This document shows, piece after piece, positions 26,042 to 35,290 of a DNA stretch of 40,464 nt. Source of the DNA: Acrocarpospora macrocephala (GTDB taxonomy: Bacteria > Actinomycetota > Actinomycetes > Streptosporangiales > Streptosporangiaceae). The DNA lies in the NCBI RefSeq assembly GCF_009687865.1, contig NZ_BLAE01000018.1, forward strand, positions 101,895 to 142,358, written 5' to 3'. Position 1 is the first letter of the stretch. Every line of letters starts with the position of its first letter. The translations under genes were made by a program, and so were the position numbers. The notes under the pieces were generated by a model. It saw nothing but the letters and a program-made list of their open reading frames with translations. It searched no databases and had not been told where the DNA came from.

Positions 26042-27694
26042 CCAATGCAATACCGGGCTCGCCCGTTCGTCTGCGGAGCCATCGGTCCGTGGAACGAGAA
26101 AGTGCTGAATCGCCTGATCGACGCCGCCCCCGGGGGGCTCAGCGCGATTCACCGCGAGCCCAACGCGATCTTATTGTCCTCGGCGAAGCTTGAGCGGTGG
26201 ACGGCAGGATCGGCGCATGGCTACCTCTGGTCTCCGGTGAGCGAAGGCGGCAGGCCCGGCTCGTGGCGGGAGGCCGCCGAGGAGCGCATGGCCGCCGGGC
26301 TGTGCGTGGAGAACGGCGTGCCGGTGCTGCACTCCGACGGTCTCGGCCTCCAGGAGATCTACCTCAGAGCGCACGGCGCGGCCCTGTACTTCTCCGTACG
26401 GATCGATCCGCTGCTGCACCTGGACGACAGCCGATTACACGTTGACTGGGCGGCCTGGGCGGCCCTGCTGATCACGGCGGTGCTCGACGACCAGACCCCG
26501 TTCGAGGAGGTCCGCAGGGCCGAACCAGCCACCGCCTACCGGTACGCGGACGGCAGGACCTCGAAGGTCGGCTTCCTGCCGTCCTGGCTGACCGAACGGA
26601 CCGGCCCCGAGGTCACCCCGAAGGCTCTGGTCGAGACGATCGCCGCCTGCCTTCCCCGCCGCCGCCTGCGCCGGGTCTCGGTCACCCTCAGCGGCGGCTG
26701 GGACTCCCGCCTGCTGGCCGGCCTCAACAGGACCATCACCCGCAACCGCATGCACGCCCTCACCACCAGCAACGACGACGGCGCCGAGCACGACACCGGC
26801 TACGCGACGGAGGTCGCCCGCGCGCTGCGCATCCGCCAGCACACGGTGATCCCCGGCCCCGAGGCCTGGCTGGCCGAACACCATGAGGTCCGCCGGCGCC
26901 TGCAGTACCAGTCCTGGCAGCACACCTGGCTGATGCCGATGGCCAGACTGACCCACCAGCGCAGAGACCTCGTCCTGGACGGCTTCGCCGGGGACGTGCT
27001 GTTCCGCGCCAAGGACTACTACACCGACGTGGCCGCAGCACCGGACCCGGCCGCCGCGCGCCAGATCATGTGGGAACGCGTGGCCTCGGCGCGATTCACC
27101 CACGAGGGCGTCTTCGCGCCGGGAGTGCCGGAATCGGTCACCGAGGCCTCCCGGCCCGCCTTTGACCGAGTCGCGGACGCCCTCGGCGAGCATCACCTGT
27201 GGCCGCTGTTCGCGCGCCTAGGCTTCGGCACCCGCCAGGCTTCCACCTGGCTGTTCGAGCCCGAGACCGACCTGCGGTTCCCATTCGCCCACCCCGACGT
27301 CCTACGGGCAGCTGCCCGGCTACCCCTGACGACCAGAACCACCGGAGACCCGCTCTACCGCTCGATGCTGCGGCACGCCCACGCGACGAGCGCCGCCCTA
27401 CCCTCCACCAACGATCCATGGCCGAAGAAGCCCCTCCAGGCCCGCCGACAGAGCAGCCCGGCCGCGCTGGCCCGGATGACCGAGGCGATCCTGGCACACG
27501 ACAGCGTGGTCACCGCCTTCGGACCCCAGCTCCGCCGGGTACTCACCGACCCGGAGATCCGCAACCGGCAGGGCGTCTGGAACCCCACGCTGTACCCACT
27601 GCAATGGGCCAGCCTGCTCGCCGACTGGCTCACCGCCTACGACTCCCGGCTGGTCCCCAGCCCATGGCCGTACGTCACGAAGGTGAGGGCGTGA
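26039..27694 (+). CDS. Asparagine-synthetase-like ATP-dependent ligase, paralog 2
   Basis: A 551-residue paralog of the preceding protein, colinear throughout: VPMQYRARPFVCGAIG at the N-terminus, TLSGGWDSRLLAGL for the PP-loop, VLDGFAGDVLFR, and ETDLRFPFAHPDV. As in paralog 1, residue 2 is not cysteine. The GG of the second loop is AG here, while the aspartate is kept, so activity is still plausible. The GTG at 26039 is chosen because V-P-M-Q-Y-R aligns with V-E-I-S-Y-R of paralog 1 and lies seven bases after a TACAAT box; an ATG at 26045 is the alternative. Its 3' end overlaps the convergent membrane-protein gene by 20 bp. Confidence 0.82.
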   Translation: MPMQYRARPFVCGAIGPWNEKVLNRLIDAAPGGLSAIHREPNAILLSSAKLERWTAGSAHGYLWSPVSEGGRPGSWREAAEERMAAGLCVENGVPVLHSDGLGLQEIYLRAHGAALYFSVRIDPLLHLDDSRLHVDWAAWAALLITAVLDDQTPFEEVRRAEPATAYRYADGRTSKVGFLPSWLTERTGPEVTPKALVETIAACLPRRRLRRVSVTLSGGWDSRLLAGLNRTITRNRMHALTTSNDDGAEHDTGYATEVARALRIRQHTVIPGPEAWLAEHHEVRRRLQYQSWQHTWLMPMARLTHQRRDLVLDGFAGDVLFRAKDYYTDVAAAPDPAAARQIMWERVASARFTHEGVFAPGVPESVTEASRPAFDRVADALGEHHLWPLFARLGFGTRQASTWLFEPETDLRFPFAHPDVLRAAARLPLTTRTTGDPLYRSMLRHAHATSAALPSTNDPWPKKPLQARRQSSPAALARMTEAILAHDSVVTAFGPQLRRVLTDPEIRNRQGVWNPTLYPLQWASLLADWLTAYDSRLVPSPWPYVTKVRA

Positions 27695-29201
27695 CCTGGT
27701 AGATCTGGAGAACCCCATCCGGAGTCTCGAACGCCGTCCGCCACGTCTCAGGGATCTTGAGCGGCGAGCCGAAGACGCGGGAGGCACGGGTGGGGCACAT
27801 GGAGCAGATGTTCCCGTCCACCGCGTCGTACAACATGACGTAGTCACCCGGCCGGGCCTGCTCCGCCTCGGACAGGAGTTCGATCCGGCTGGTGACGACC
27901 GGCGCGCCGAACGGGCCGTTGCGGTAGACCCGCATCAGCACCTCAACCCCGTTGTCGCCCCAGACCGTGTGCTGCGCGCCAGCCGTCTCCGCCAGCCAGG
28001 TCCTGGCCTGGCTCAGGTGGTGGCCACCGGACTTCGGCCAGGTGGTCCACTCCGTGGCGGCCGTCCAGGTGGCGGCGAACCCGACCGTCCCCGCGACCGC
28101 TCCGGCCAGGTACCTGGCCACCGGCGGCCGGCTGGTGAGGCGGTCGACCGCCCACCGTACGAGCAGCCAGATCGTGCCTAGGCCGCCGAGGACGAAGGCC
28201 GGGAATATCGGGAACCAGTACCGCTCCACCCACAGGTTCACGGTCGGGCTCGCCGGATTCACCAGGCCGCCGAGCAGCGTCAGCGGTACCCACAACAGCG
28301 CGATCCAGCCCAGGAAGAAGCCGAGCTTCCTGGGCCGCACGATGCCTCCCGCGACCGTGACGCCCAGCAGCAGAAGCAGCCAGCGCTTCTCCTCGACCCG
28401 GTTGAGGTGGAAGATCAGCCGGTCCAGGTACTCGGTGACCGGTCGGTTGCGGTAGGTCCGCGCGATGTGCTCCTCCTCGCCCTGGGCCGCGATCGCGGTG
28501 GCGTGGATCCTGGCCAGGGCGTCCCCCCTGACGATCGCCATCAGCAGCATCTCGGCCGCCACCACGCCGATCAGCGGCAGGCCGAGGAAGAGCAGGTCGC
28601 GGAGGCTGACCCGGCGCCACAGCAGCGCCGGGATCAGCGGCCAGAGCAGGACGATGAACTCCCGCACCAGGTAGCTCCAGCCGAGCAGCAGCCCGATCAC
28701 CACCAGCGCCAAGCGGGGACGGCTGAGGTCGCCGCGCCGGATCGCCACCGTCAGCGCCAGCGCGAACAGGGTCAGCGCGGTGGCGAGCAGGTCCGGCAGC
28801 AGATCCCCGCTCTTGTCGAACACGTGGGTGTTGAACGACACCAGCAGCGCGGCGGCGATGCCCACCGTCCGCCCGAAGAACTGGCAGCCCAGCACGTAGG
28901 TTCCGACCAGCAGCAGCAAGCCCGCGAAGAGCGGCACCACGTAGTAGGCCGCCTCGGAGTAGCCGAAGACCTCGATCGCCAGCCGGACCGGCAACACCAG
29001 CCCGTAGCGCAGCCACTGGTGCAGGACCGTGGACTCGCCGACCGCCGGAGCGTACGGGAACTCCTGGGCGGCCAGCAGGTAGGTGAGCTGGTCGGAAGGG
29101 ACGGGCGGCGGCAGCAGGGTCAGCCGCACGGTGGCCCAGCCGATCGCCAGTGCCACACCCAGCGCCCACGTCACAGCTCGCGATTCCCGCACCAATAGCA
29201 C
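27675..29201 (-). CDS. Polytopic membrane protein, GT-C / mannosyltransferase-like
   Basis: A 508-residue protein with roughly ten hydrophobic segments. The first large loop has PSDQLTYLLAAQEFPYAP, where an acidic residue after the first span is typical of GT-C enzymes. FDKSGDLLPDLLATALTLFALAL and GWSYLVREFIVLLWPLIP follow. A soluble C-terminal domain of ~130 residues contains an NICSMCP cysteine pair. It is not closely similar to the other membrane protein of the island. The start is uncertain: the GTG at 29201 lacks a Shine-Dalgarno sequence but has CAGAAT seven bases upstream. It lies 45 bases after the hom stop on the same strand, so read-through from lysA-hom is possible. Confidence 0.72.
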   Translation of the reverse strand: MLLVRESRAVTWALGVALAIGWATVRLTLLPPPVPSDQLTYLLAAQEFPYAPAVGESTVLHQWLRYGLVLPVRLAIEVFGYSEAAYYVVPLFAGLLLLVGTYVLGCQFFGRTVGIAAALLVSFNTHVFDKSGDLLPDLLATALTLFALALTVAIRRGDLSRPRLALVVIGLLLGWSYLVREFIVLLWPLIPALLWRRVSLRDLLFLGLPLIGVVAAEMLLMAIVRGDALARIHATAIAAQGEEEHIARTYRNRPVTEYLDRLIFHLNRVEEKRWLLLLLGVTVAGGIVRPRKLGFFLGWIALLWVPLTLLGGLVNPASPTVNLWVERYWFPIFPAFVLGGLGTIWLLVRWAVDRLTSRPPVARYLAGAVAGTVGFAATWTAATEWTTWPKSGGHHLSQARTWLAETAGAQHTVWGDNGVEVLMRVYRNGPFGAPVVTSRIELLSEAEQARPGDYVMLYDAVDGNICSMCPTRASRVFGSPLKIPETWRTAFETPDGVLQIYQVTPSPS

Positions 29202-29246
29202 CGCGGAGATTCTGGTGCTAACCGCATAAAGTCCGCGTAAGGAACG

Positions 29247-30536
29247 CTACGGCGCCTCGTCGCCCTCTACTCGCATGACGCTGGCGACCGCCCGGACGAT
29301 GTCCAGGTCGCGGAGCCGCTCCACGGTCAGCGACAGTGCCGCGTCGCTGGCCCGGTGCGTGACGAGCACGAGCTGCGCGTCGTCTCCCCGGCCCTCCTGC
29401 CGGACCGTCTGGATCGACACGTCCTGCTGGGCGAACACGTCGGCCACGGTGGCCAGGACGCCCGGCTTGTCGGCCACGTCGAGCGACACGTGATACCGCG
29501 TGACCGTCTCCCCGACCGGATGCACGGCGAGGTCGGCGTACACCGACTCGGACGGCCCGCGGGTGCCGGCCAGACGATTGCGGGCCACCGCGACCAGGTC
29601 GCCCAGCACCGCCGACGCGGTGGGCGCCCCGCCGGCGCCGGCGCCGTAGAACATCAGGCGACCGGCCGACTCCGCCTCCACGAACACCGCGTTGTACGCC
29701 TCCCGCACCCCGGCCAGCGGATGCGACCTCGGGATCATCGCAGGATGCACCCGGACGCCGACCGAGCGGCCGTCGTCGGAGCGGGCGCAGATCGCCAGCA
29801 GTTTGATCACGTAGCCCATCGCCTTGGCCGAGGCGACGTCGGCGGCGGAGATCTCGGTGATGCCCTCGCGGTGCACGTCCGCCGCGGTCACGCGGGTGTG
29901 GAAGGCGATGCCGGCCAGGATGGCGGCCTTGGCGGCGGCGTCGAAGCCCTCGATGTCGGCGGTCGGGTCGGCCTCGGCGTAGCCGAGGGACTGCGCCTCC
30001 TCCAGGGCGTCGGTGAAGGACGCGCCGGTGGAGTCCATCTTGTCGAGGATGTAGTTGGTGGTGCCGTTGACGATGCCGAGCACCCGGTGCACCCGATCCC
30101 CCGCCAGCGACTCGCGCAGCGGCCGGATCAGCGGGATCGCCCCGGCGACCGCGGCCTCGAAGTAGAGGTCGGCCCGGTTGGCGGCGTGCACGGTGGCGCC
30201 GTCCTCGGCCAGCAGCGCCTTGTTGGCGGTGACCACGGACTTGCCGCCCGCCATCGCGGCCAGGATGAGCGACCTGGCCGGTTCGATGCCGCCGATCACC
30301 TCTACCACGATGTCGATGTCGTCGCGGGTGACCAGGGCGTGCGCGTCGGTGGTGAGCAGCGACTCGGGCACTGCCACGTCACGTTTTCGGCCCAGTTTGC
30401 GCACGGCCACCCCGGCCAGCTCCAGCGGCGCGCCCACCCGGGCCGCCAGGTCGTCGGCCTGCTCGGTGAGCAGCCGCACCACCTGGGAGCCGACCACGCC
30501 ACACCCCAGCAGGGCGACCTTCAGCGGTTCGCTCAC
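29247..30536 (-). CDS. hom: Homoserine dehydrogenase
   Basis: A 429-residue enzyme reducing aspartate semialdehyde to homoserine, the branch point to threonine and methionine. The NAD(P)-binding [12 protein letters not shown] is at residues 9-20. The catalytic domain has [14 protein letters not shown] and [19 protein letters not shown]-terminal ACT domain ([19 protein letters not shown]), about residues 350-420, probably mediates threonine feedback. The GTG start overlaps the lysA stop (GTGA) with GAGGGGG upstream, so translation is coupled. thrC, its usual next gene, is 14 kb away. Confidence 0.96.
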   Translation of the reverse strand: MSEPLKVALLGCGVVGSQVVRLLTEQADDLAARVGAPLELAGVAVRKLGRKRDVAVPESLLTTDAHALVTRDDIDIVVEVIGGIEPARSLILAAMAGGKSVVTANKALLAEDGATVHAANRADLYFEAAVAGAIPLIRPLRESLAGDRVHRVLGIVNGTTNYILDKMDSTGASFTDALEEAQSLGYAEADPTADIEGFDAAAKAAILAGIAFHTRVTAADVHREGITEISAADVASAKAMGYVIKLLAICARSDDGRSVGVRVHPAMIPRSHPLAGVREAYNAVFVEAESAGRLMFYGAGAGGAPTASAVLGDLVAVARNRLAGTRGPSESVYADLAVHPVGETVTRYHVSLDVADKPGVLATVADVFAQQDVSIQTVRQEGRGDDAQLVLVTHRASDAALSLTVERLRDLDIVRAVASVMRVEGDEAP

Positions 30537-31915
30537 AACTGCCCCCTCAGCAGGTCTTCCTCGGTCTCGCGCTGGACGATCACGCGGGCCTGGCCGCCGG
30601 ACACCGCGACCACCGCGGGCTTGGGCAGATAGTTGTAGTTGTTGGCGAGCGAGCGGCAGTACGCCCCGGTGCCCGCGACGGCGATCAGGTCGCCGGGGGC
30701 CAGGTCGGCCGGGAGGTAGAGGTCGCGGATGACCATGTCGCCGCTCTCGCAGTGCTTGCCGACCAGGCGGGACAGCATCGGGGCCGCCTCGCTGGATCTG
30801 GAGGCCAGGCGGGCGGTGTATTCGGCGCCGTACAGCGCGGTGCGGATGTTGTCGCTCATGCCGCCGTCGACGCTGACGTAGGTGCGCAGGCCCTCGACGT
30901 CCTTGACCGTGCCCACCTCGTACAGCGTGATTCCGGCCAGGCCGGTGATCGAGCGGCCGGGTTCGACGGTGAGGCGGGGCAGCGGCAGCCCGGCGGAGGC
31001 GCAGACGTGCGCCACGATCTCGCGCAGGCTCTCGGCGATCAGCTTGATGTCGGGGGCGTCGTCGCCGTCCACATACGGGATGCCGTAGCCGCCGCCGAGG
31101 TCGAGTTCGGGCAGCACGACCCCGTGCTCCTGCTTGATCTGGGCGAGCAGGCCGGCCAGCCGCCGGGCGGCCACCTCGAAACCGGCGGTCTCGCTGATCT
31201 GGGAGCCGATGTGCGAGTGCAGGCCGACCAGTTCCAGTGAGGGCAGCGCCAGCACCCGGCGGACCGCCTCGGCCGCCGCGCCGCTGCTCAGCGAGAGGCC
31301 GAACTTCTGGTCGTCGTGGGAGGTGGCGATGAACTCGTGGGTGTGCGCCTCCACACCGACCGTCACCCGGATCATCACCTTGGGGCGCACGCCGTGCTTG
31401 TCGGCCAGGTAGCCGAGGCGGGCGATCTCCTCGAAGGAGTCGGCCACGATGTGCCCGACCCCGGTGACGACGGCACGTTCCAGCTCGGCCACCGACTTGT
31501 TGTTGCCGTGCAGGGTGATGCGCTCGGGCGGGAAGCCGACGCTGAGCGCCACGGCGAGCTCGCCCGCGCTGCACACGTCCAGGCCGAGGCCCTCCTGCAT
31601 GATCCAGCGGGCCACCTCGCGGCACAGGAACGCCTTGCCCGCGTAGTGCACGTCGCCGTCGTGGAAGGAGGCGCGGTAGTCGCGGCAGCGGGACCGGAAG
31701 TCCTCCTCGTCCATCACGAGGAGCGGGCTGCCGTATTCGGCCACCAGGTCGCGGACGTCCACGCCGCCGATCGTGATCGCGCCGTCGATTCGCTCGGACG
31801 TTCGCGGCCAGAGCGCCGGGGTGAGGGCGTTCAGGTCGGCGGGGGCGTGCGGCGGGCGTTCGTCAGGCAGCTGCTCGGCGTGCCTGTCACCGGCCGGATG
31901 GGCGAATCGACTCAC
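30533..31915 (-). CDS. lysA: Diaminopimelate decarboxylase
   Basis: A 460-residue PLP enzyme making L-lysine from meso-diaminopimelate. The alanine-racemase-like barrel has the PLP-lysine motif YAGKAFLC (K94), [19 protein letters not shown] and TVEPGRSI. The C-terminal domain carries the GKHCESGDM active-site cysteine region. It has a longer N-terminal extension than many homologs (about 40 residues). The GTG at 31915 has no strong Shine-Dalgarno sequence, but TAACCT sits seven bases upstream, so a leaderless transcript is possible. It overlaps hom by four bases. Confidence 0.95.
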   Translation of the reverse strand: MSRFAHPAGDRHAEQLPDERPPHAPADLNALTPALWPRTSERIDGAITIGGVDVRDLVAEYGSPLLVMDEEDFRSRCRDYRASFHDGDVHYAGKAFLCREVARWIMQEGLGLDVCSAGELAVALSVGFPPERITLHGNNKSVAELERAVVTGVGHIVADSFEEIARLGYLADKHGVRPKVMIRVTVGVEAHTHEFIATSHDDQKFGLSLSSGAAAEAVRRVLALPSLELVGLHSHIGSQISETAGFEVAARRLAGLLAQIKQEHGVVLPELDLGGGYGIPYVDGDDAPDIKLIAESLREIVAHVCASAGLPLPRLTVEPGRSITGLAGITLYEVGTVKDVEGLRTYVSVDGGMSDNIRTALYGAEYTARLASRSSEAAPMLSRLVGKHCESGDMVIRDLYLPADLAPGDLIAVAGTGAYCRSLANNYNYLPKPAVVAVSGGQARVIVQRETEEDLLRGQL

Positions 31916-31974
31916 CTGAACGAGGTTATCGGACTCCCCACCCCGGATGAGACGGTTGCCCAGGTGCCGAGACG

Positions 31975-32604
31975 CTACATCCGGTCGGGCGGAACCTCCG
32001 CCGACAGCGCCCCCAGCACGACCCGCACGGCGCGGGCCAGCCAGAGCCGCGCGGTGTGCACCTCCCCGGCGGGCTCGTCGCCGACCGGAGTCGCCGGGGC
32101 CCGCTCATGCGCGTCGTGGTACGCCCCTGCCAGCCGTTCCGCGAACGCCTCCCAGCGCGGATCGCGGCTGCTCCGGCGACTGGGCAACTCGGCCAGCATC
32201 CGCAGCACCCCCCGATCCTCCACGCCATCCAGCAACTCCGGCCGGAACCCGATCATCGGCACCTCAAGCTGCGCCCCCCACCGCGCCACCGCAACCGCCC
32301 GCGAATACGCATATTTCACGACAAATCCGGGGTTGTCCCATGTCCGTGGACGGTCGGGCCACGTGCACGAAGCCAGGTGGGGCAGCTCTTCGAGCTCCGC
32401 GACGTGCTCACCGGGAAGCGTCACCGTCACCAGCAGCAGCCCGCTCGGCTGGATCTCGACGTCCGCGATCCCGTCCGCCGCGCGCAGGTCCTCGACGGAG
32501 ACCCCGGCCCGTGCCAAGGGCGAGATGTATCTGGCCGCCTCCGCCCAAGTGCCCACCGGGGTGGGAGGGTAGCCGAGGAGCGCGCCAAGCCGGTCAGGGG
32601 TCAC
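31975..32604 (-). CDS. nrtL: ArgS-related anticodon-binding protein (NrtL-like)
   Basis: A 209-residue protein matching only the C-terminal DALR anticodon-binding domain of arginyl-tRNA synthetase ([18 protein letters not shown]...EVPPDRM). There are no HIGH or KMSKS motifs, so it cannot aminoacylate. It occupies the position of argS upstream of lysA in M. tuberculosis, which suggests descent from an argS copy that lost its catalytic core. A tRNA-binding or regulatory role is inference. The GTG at 32604 begins nine bases after the kinase stop, with no Shine-Dalgarno sequence. Confidence 0.75.
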   Translation of the reverse strand: MTPDRLGALLGYPPTPVGTWAEAARYISPLARAGVSVEDLRAADGIADVEIQPSGLLLVTVTLPGEHVAELEELPHLASCTWPDRPRTWDNPGFVVKYAYSRAVAVARWGAQLEVPMIGFRPELLDGVEDRGVLRMLAELPSRRSSRDPRWEAFAERLAGAYHDAHERAPATPVGDEPAGEVHTARLWLARAVRVVLGALSAEVPPDRM

Positions 32605-32613
32605 CGGAGGACT

Positions 32614-33501
32614 TTAGCCGGGAACACGGCCGACCACGCGGGCGTACATCCGGCCTGGGGCCGGGACGGGATCGAGGAAGCCCGGCAGCGCGGGCAGGTC
32701 CACGGCGAAGGTCTGGAGCAGCTGGTAAAGGGTGTTGGCGTCCGCAGGGCGGCGTTCGGGTTCCTTCTCCAGCAGGGCTTCGATGAGGTCGGCGAGCGCC
32801 GGAGGGACGCCGGGAACGGGCGGCGGGCGCTCTTTGACCTGGCGTTCGAAGACGACGTAGTCGGTCGTGCCGGTGAACAGTTGCCGCCCGGTGAGCATCT
32901 CGTGCAGCACGCAGCCCAGGGCGTACAGGTCGCTGCGCGGTCCGGCGACGCCGCGTTTGATCTGCTCGGGAGCCATGTACGCGGGGGTGCCGAGAATCTG
33001 CCCGGTCCTGGTGAACTGGGCGCCGTCGGCCTCGCGCAGGATGGCCAGGCCGAAGTCGAGGACCTTGACCGTGCCGTCCGGGCACAACATCAGATTGGTC
33101 GGCTTGAGGTCGCGGTGGCAGATGGCGAGCGCGTGGGCGGCCGACAGGACGGCGCACGCCTGCGCGGCGATCGCGGCGGCCCAGGCCACCGGCAGCGGCC
33201 CGTGCTCGCTGACCACGTCGGCCACGGTGACGCCGTCGATGAACTGCATCACCTGGAAGAGCCGCTGCTCGTGCGTGCCGAAGTCGTACAGGACGGGCGC
33301 GCCCGGATGGTCCAGCCGGGCCAGGATGCGCGCCTCCCGGATGAAACGCCGCTCCAGCTCCTCGTCGGGCCCGCCGGGCAGCCGGAGGAACTTGACCGCG
33401 ACCTTCCGGTCGAGATGCTTGTCGTGGCCGCCGTACACGGCGCCCATACCACCCTGACCGAGGGGGAGGTCGTCAAGCTCGTATCGGTCAGCGATGACCA
33501 T
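32614..33501 (-). CDS. Soluble Hanks-type serine/threonine protein kinase
   Basis: A 295-residue kinase consisting of the catalytic domain only. It has the glycine loop LGQGGMGAVYGG, VAVK (K37), ICHRDLKPTN (D131), VLDFG (D149) and YMAPEQ. It lacks a transmembrane span and extracellular sensor domain, unlike most PknB-type proteins. The stop-to-start gaps to the DNA methylase upstream and NrtL downstream are each nine bases, so all three are probably co-transcribed. The ATG at 33501 has no Shine-Dalgarno sequence. A PP2C phosphatase lies just beyond the methylase and could be its antagonist. Confidence 0.92.
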   Translation of the reverse strand: MVIADRYELDDLPLGQGGMGAVYGGHDKHLDRKVAVKFLRLPGGPDEELERRFIREARILARLDHPGAPVLYDFGTHEQRLFQVMQFIDGVTVADVVSEHGPLPVAWAAAIAAQACAVLSAAHALAICHRDLKPTNLMLCPDGTVKVLDFGLAILREADGAQFTRTGQILGTPAYMAPEQIKRGVAGPRSDLYALGCVLHEMLTGRQLFTGTTDYVVFERQVKERPPPVPGVPPALADLIEALLEKEPERRPADANTLYQLLQTFAVDLPALPGFLDPVPAPGRMYARVVGRVPG

Positions 33502-33510
33502 GCGGCTACT

Positions 33511-35229
33511 TTAGAGGAGATGTCCGCTGGCTAGACCGTCCAAGCCCAGCCGGATGAGCCGCTCGCCCCGCCTGGTGGTGGCCCGCAGCGCGTCGTCCAG
33601 TTCCGCGAGCCGCCGGAACGCCGCCCCGTACGGCCGCTGTTCCGGCAGCGAAAGCCGCGGCACCCGGGTCCGGCGGGCGTCCAGGCGGCTGGTTCCCCGG
33701 CTGTGCCCGCCGCCGGCGCGCAGGAAACCGGCCAGGAAGTCGGAGTCCAGCCGGGCCGGATCCAGCCGGTAGAGGGTGAGCTGGGGCCCGAGCACCGCGC
33801 CGCTCTCCGCGATCACCCGGACCGTCCCGGTGGGCGTGGTCACCACGTCCCCGGCCTCGATCACGATCTGCCCGGCCGCCGACCCCGTCCGCCCGGAGGG
33901 GACGCCGCCGAGCAGCACGTCGTCGCCGGACAGCACCGGCACCTCGCCCTGGTCGGCCACCTCTCCTGGCTTCATCGCCGAATGGTGCACGGCCAGCAGC
34001 CCGGCCTTGGCCAGTTCCCCCACCGTGGTCATGTTCAGATCCCTGGGCTCGTCGAGCACGGCCAGATCCGGCCCGGTCAGGCTGCTCGCCGACGCCCGGA
34101 AGCCCTCCTGCTCGGCGATGAACTCCGCGGGCGTGCCGCGCCGGTCGAAGCGCAGCGGGCTGACGTCCACCTCGTCGTCGAGCAGGTCGATGATGCGCAC
34201 GCCCTGCGGATCACGCTGGAACTCCAGCCAGGCGGGCCACACGCCGGACAGCTCGCCGTTGAACATGAGCACCTGGGCGGGCGGGCGTTCCCCGCTCTCC
34301 GGGCGGCGCAGCACCCACAGGTCGCCGCCGCCGATGGCGATCACCGCCCGCAGGGCGCCGCCTCTGAGCAGGTTGGCGCGGATCCGGCGACCGGGGCGGC
34401 GGGAGGCCGCGGCGGGCGGCATCAGGATCACCACGGTCCCGCCGGGCCGGACCCGAGCCAGGCAGTGCTGCACCCAGGCCAGCTCCGGCTCGCCGCGCGG
34501 CGGCAGGCCATACTCCCAGCGCGGATCCCCGGCCAGCTCGTCATGGCCCCAGGCGCGCTCGTTGAACGGCGGATCGCAGACGACCGCGTCGACGCGCTCG
34601 CCGGGGAAACCGTCCTGGCGGAGCGAATCCCCCGCCACCACGCGGCCGTCCACGCCGCGCATGCGCAGCCGGATCTGCGCGATCCTGGCCGAGGAGCCGG
34701 ACAGCTCCTGGCCCCGGGCCGCCTTCGCGCCCAGCAGCAGCGTCCCGATCCCGCACGCGGGGTCGAGCAGCGTGCCGCCGCCGGACAGCCGGATCATCAG
34801 CTCGGCCAGCTCGGCGGGCGTGACCGCCAGCTGCCGGGAGTGCGCCTCGACATACCGCTCGCACAGGAACTCGAAGGCGTCCCGCGTCCCCCGCTCGTCG
34901 GCGAGTTCCGCGAGTAAGTCGGTGACCCCGGGCCGCAACCCGGACGGACGTCCTTCCAGGAAGTCCCCCGCCGCCGCGACCAGCTCCCCCAGGCGCAGAT
35001 CATCCCCGGACGCCCGCAACCGCTGCCAGGCCAGATCCCCCGGCGACAGCTCGTACGGCTTGCCGTTGCGCCGCAGCCACTCCTCGACCTCGGCGAGCGA
35101 GAACAGCGGGCTCGCGGTGGTCCCGCCGACAGGCTGCGGGAAGTCCTCATGACGGCGACGCCAGTTGCTCACCGCGGCCCGGCCGACATCGGCCAGCCGG
35201 GCGATGTCGCCAGCGTTCACGTAAGTCAC
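33511..35229 (-). CDS. N-6 adenine-specific DNA methylase with N-terminal HTH
   Basis: A 572-residue protein. Residues 1-50 form a MerR/Xre-like helix-turn-helix (AGDIARLADVGRAAVSNWRRR). A type I HsdM-like SAM domain follows, with motif I LLDPACGIGT at 154-163 and motif IV VVCDPPFNE at ~216-224 (DPPF in place of the usual NPPF/Y). The C-terminal ~200 residues resemble a target-recognition region (GLLAVHHSAMKPGEV, VPVLSGDDVL), so specificity may be built in. No restriction subunit is adjacent, so it is probably an orphan methylase or a regulator. The GTG at 35229 has no Shine-Dalgarno sequence; TAGAGT lies six bases upstream. It heads the kinase-nrtL run. Confidence 0.85.
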   Translation of the reverse strand: MTYVNAGDIARLADVGRAAVSNWRRRHEDFPQPVGGTTASPLFSLAEVEEWLRRNGKPYELSPGDLAWQRLRASGDDLRLGELVAAAGDFLEGRPSGLRPGVTDLLAELADERGTRDAFEFLCERYVEAHSRQLAVTPAELAELMIRLSGGGTLLDPACGIGTLLLGAKAARGQELSGSSARIAQIRLRMRGVDGRVVAGDSLRQDGFPGERVDAVVCDPPFNERAWGHDELAGDPRWEYGLPPRGEPELAWVQHCLARVRPGGTVVILMPPAAASRRPGRRIRANLLRGGALRAVIAIGGGDLWVLRRPESGERPPAQVLMFNGELSGVWPAWLEFQRDPQGVRIIDLLDDEVDVSPLRFDRRGTPAEFIAEQEGFRASASSLTGPDLAVLDEPRDLNMTTVGELAKAGLLAVHHSAMKPGEVADQGEVPVLSGDDVLLGGVPSGRTGSAAGQIVIEAGDVVTTPTGTVRVIAESGAVLGPQLTLYRLDPARLDSDFLAGFLRAGGGHSRGTSRLDARRTRVPRLSLPEQRPYGAAFRRLAELDDALRATTRRGERLIRLGLDGLASGHLL

Positions 35230-35235
35230 GTCATC

Positions 35236-35284
35236 ACTCTACACGACATGCCTACTTGTGAAGTGCTTCAACCAATGTTTTACT
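35236..35284. promoter_or_regulatory. Overlapping divergent leaderless promoters with a dyad
   Basis: For the minus-strand methylase, TAGAGT (35241-35236) lies six bases before its GTG. For the plus-strand phosphatase, TTGTGA (35256-35261), a 17-bp spacer and TTTACT (35279-35284) lie six bases before its ATG. The two promoters share TGAAGTGCTTCA (35259-35270), an inverted repeat TGAAG/CTTCA with a two-base centre, which could be a common operator. Confidence 0.5.
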
Positions 35285-35290
35285 GTGCAT

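Noticed and set aside
24346-27694. Lasso-peptide biosynthesis cluster (cyclase homologs)
   Set aside because: The AsnB-like proteins could resemble lasso cyclases, but no precursor peptide, RRE or B-type protease is found in the surrounding kilobases.
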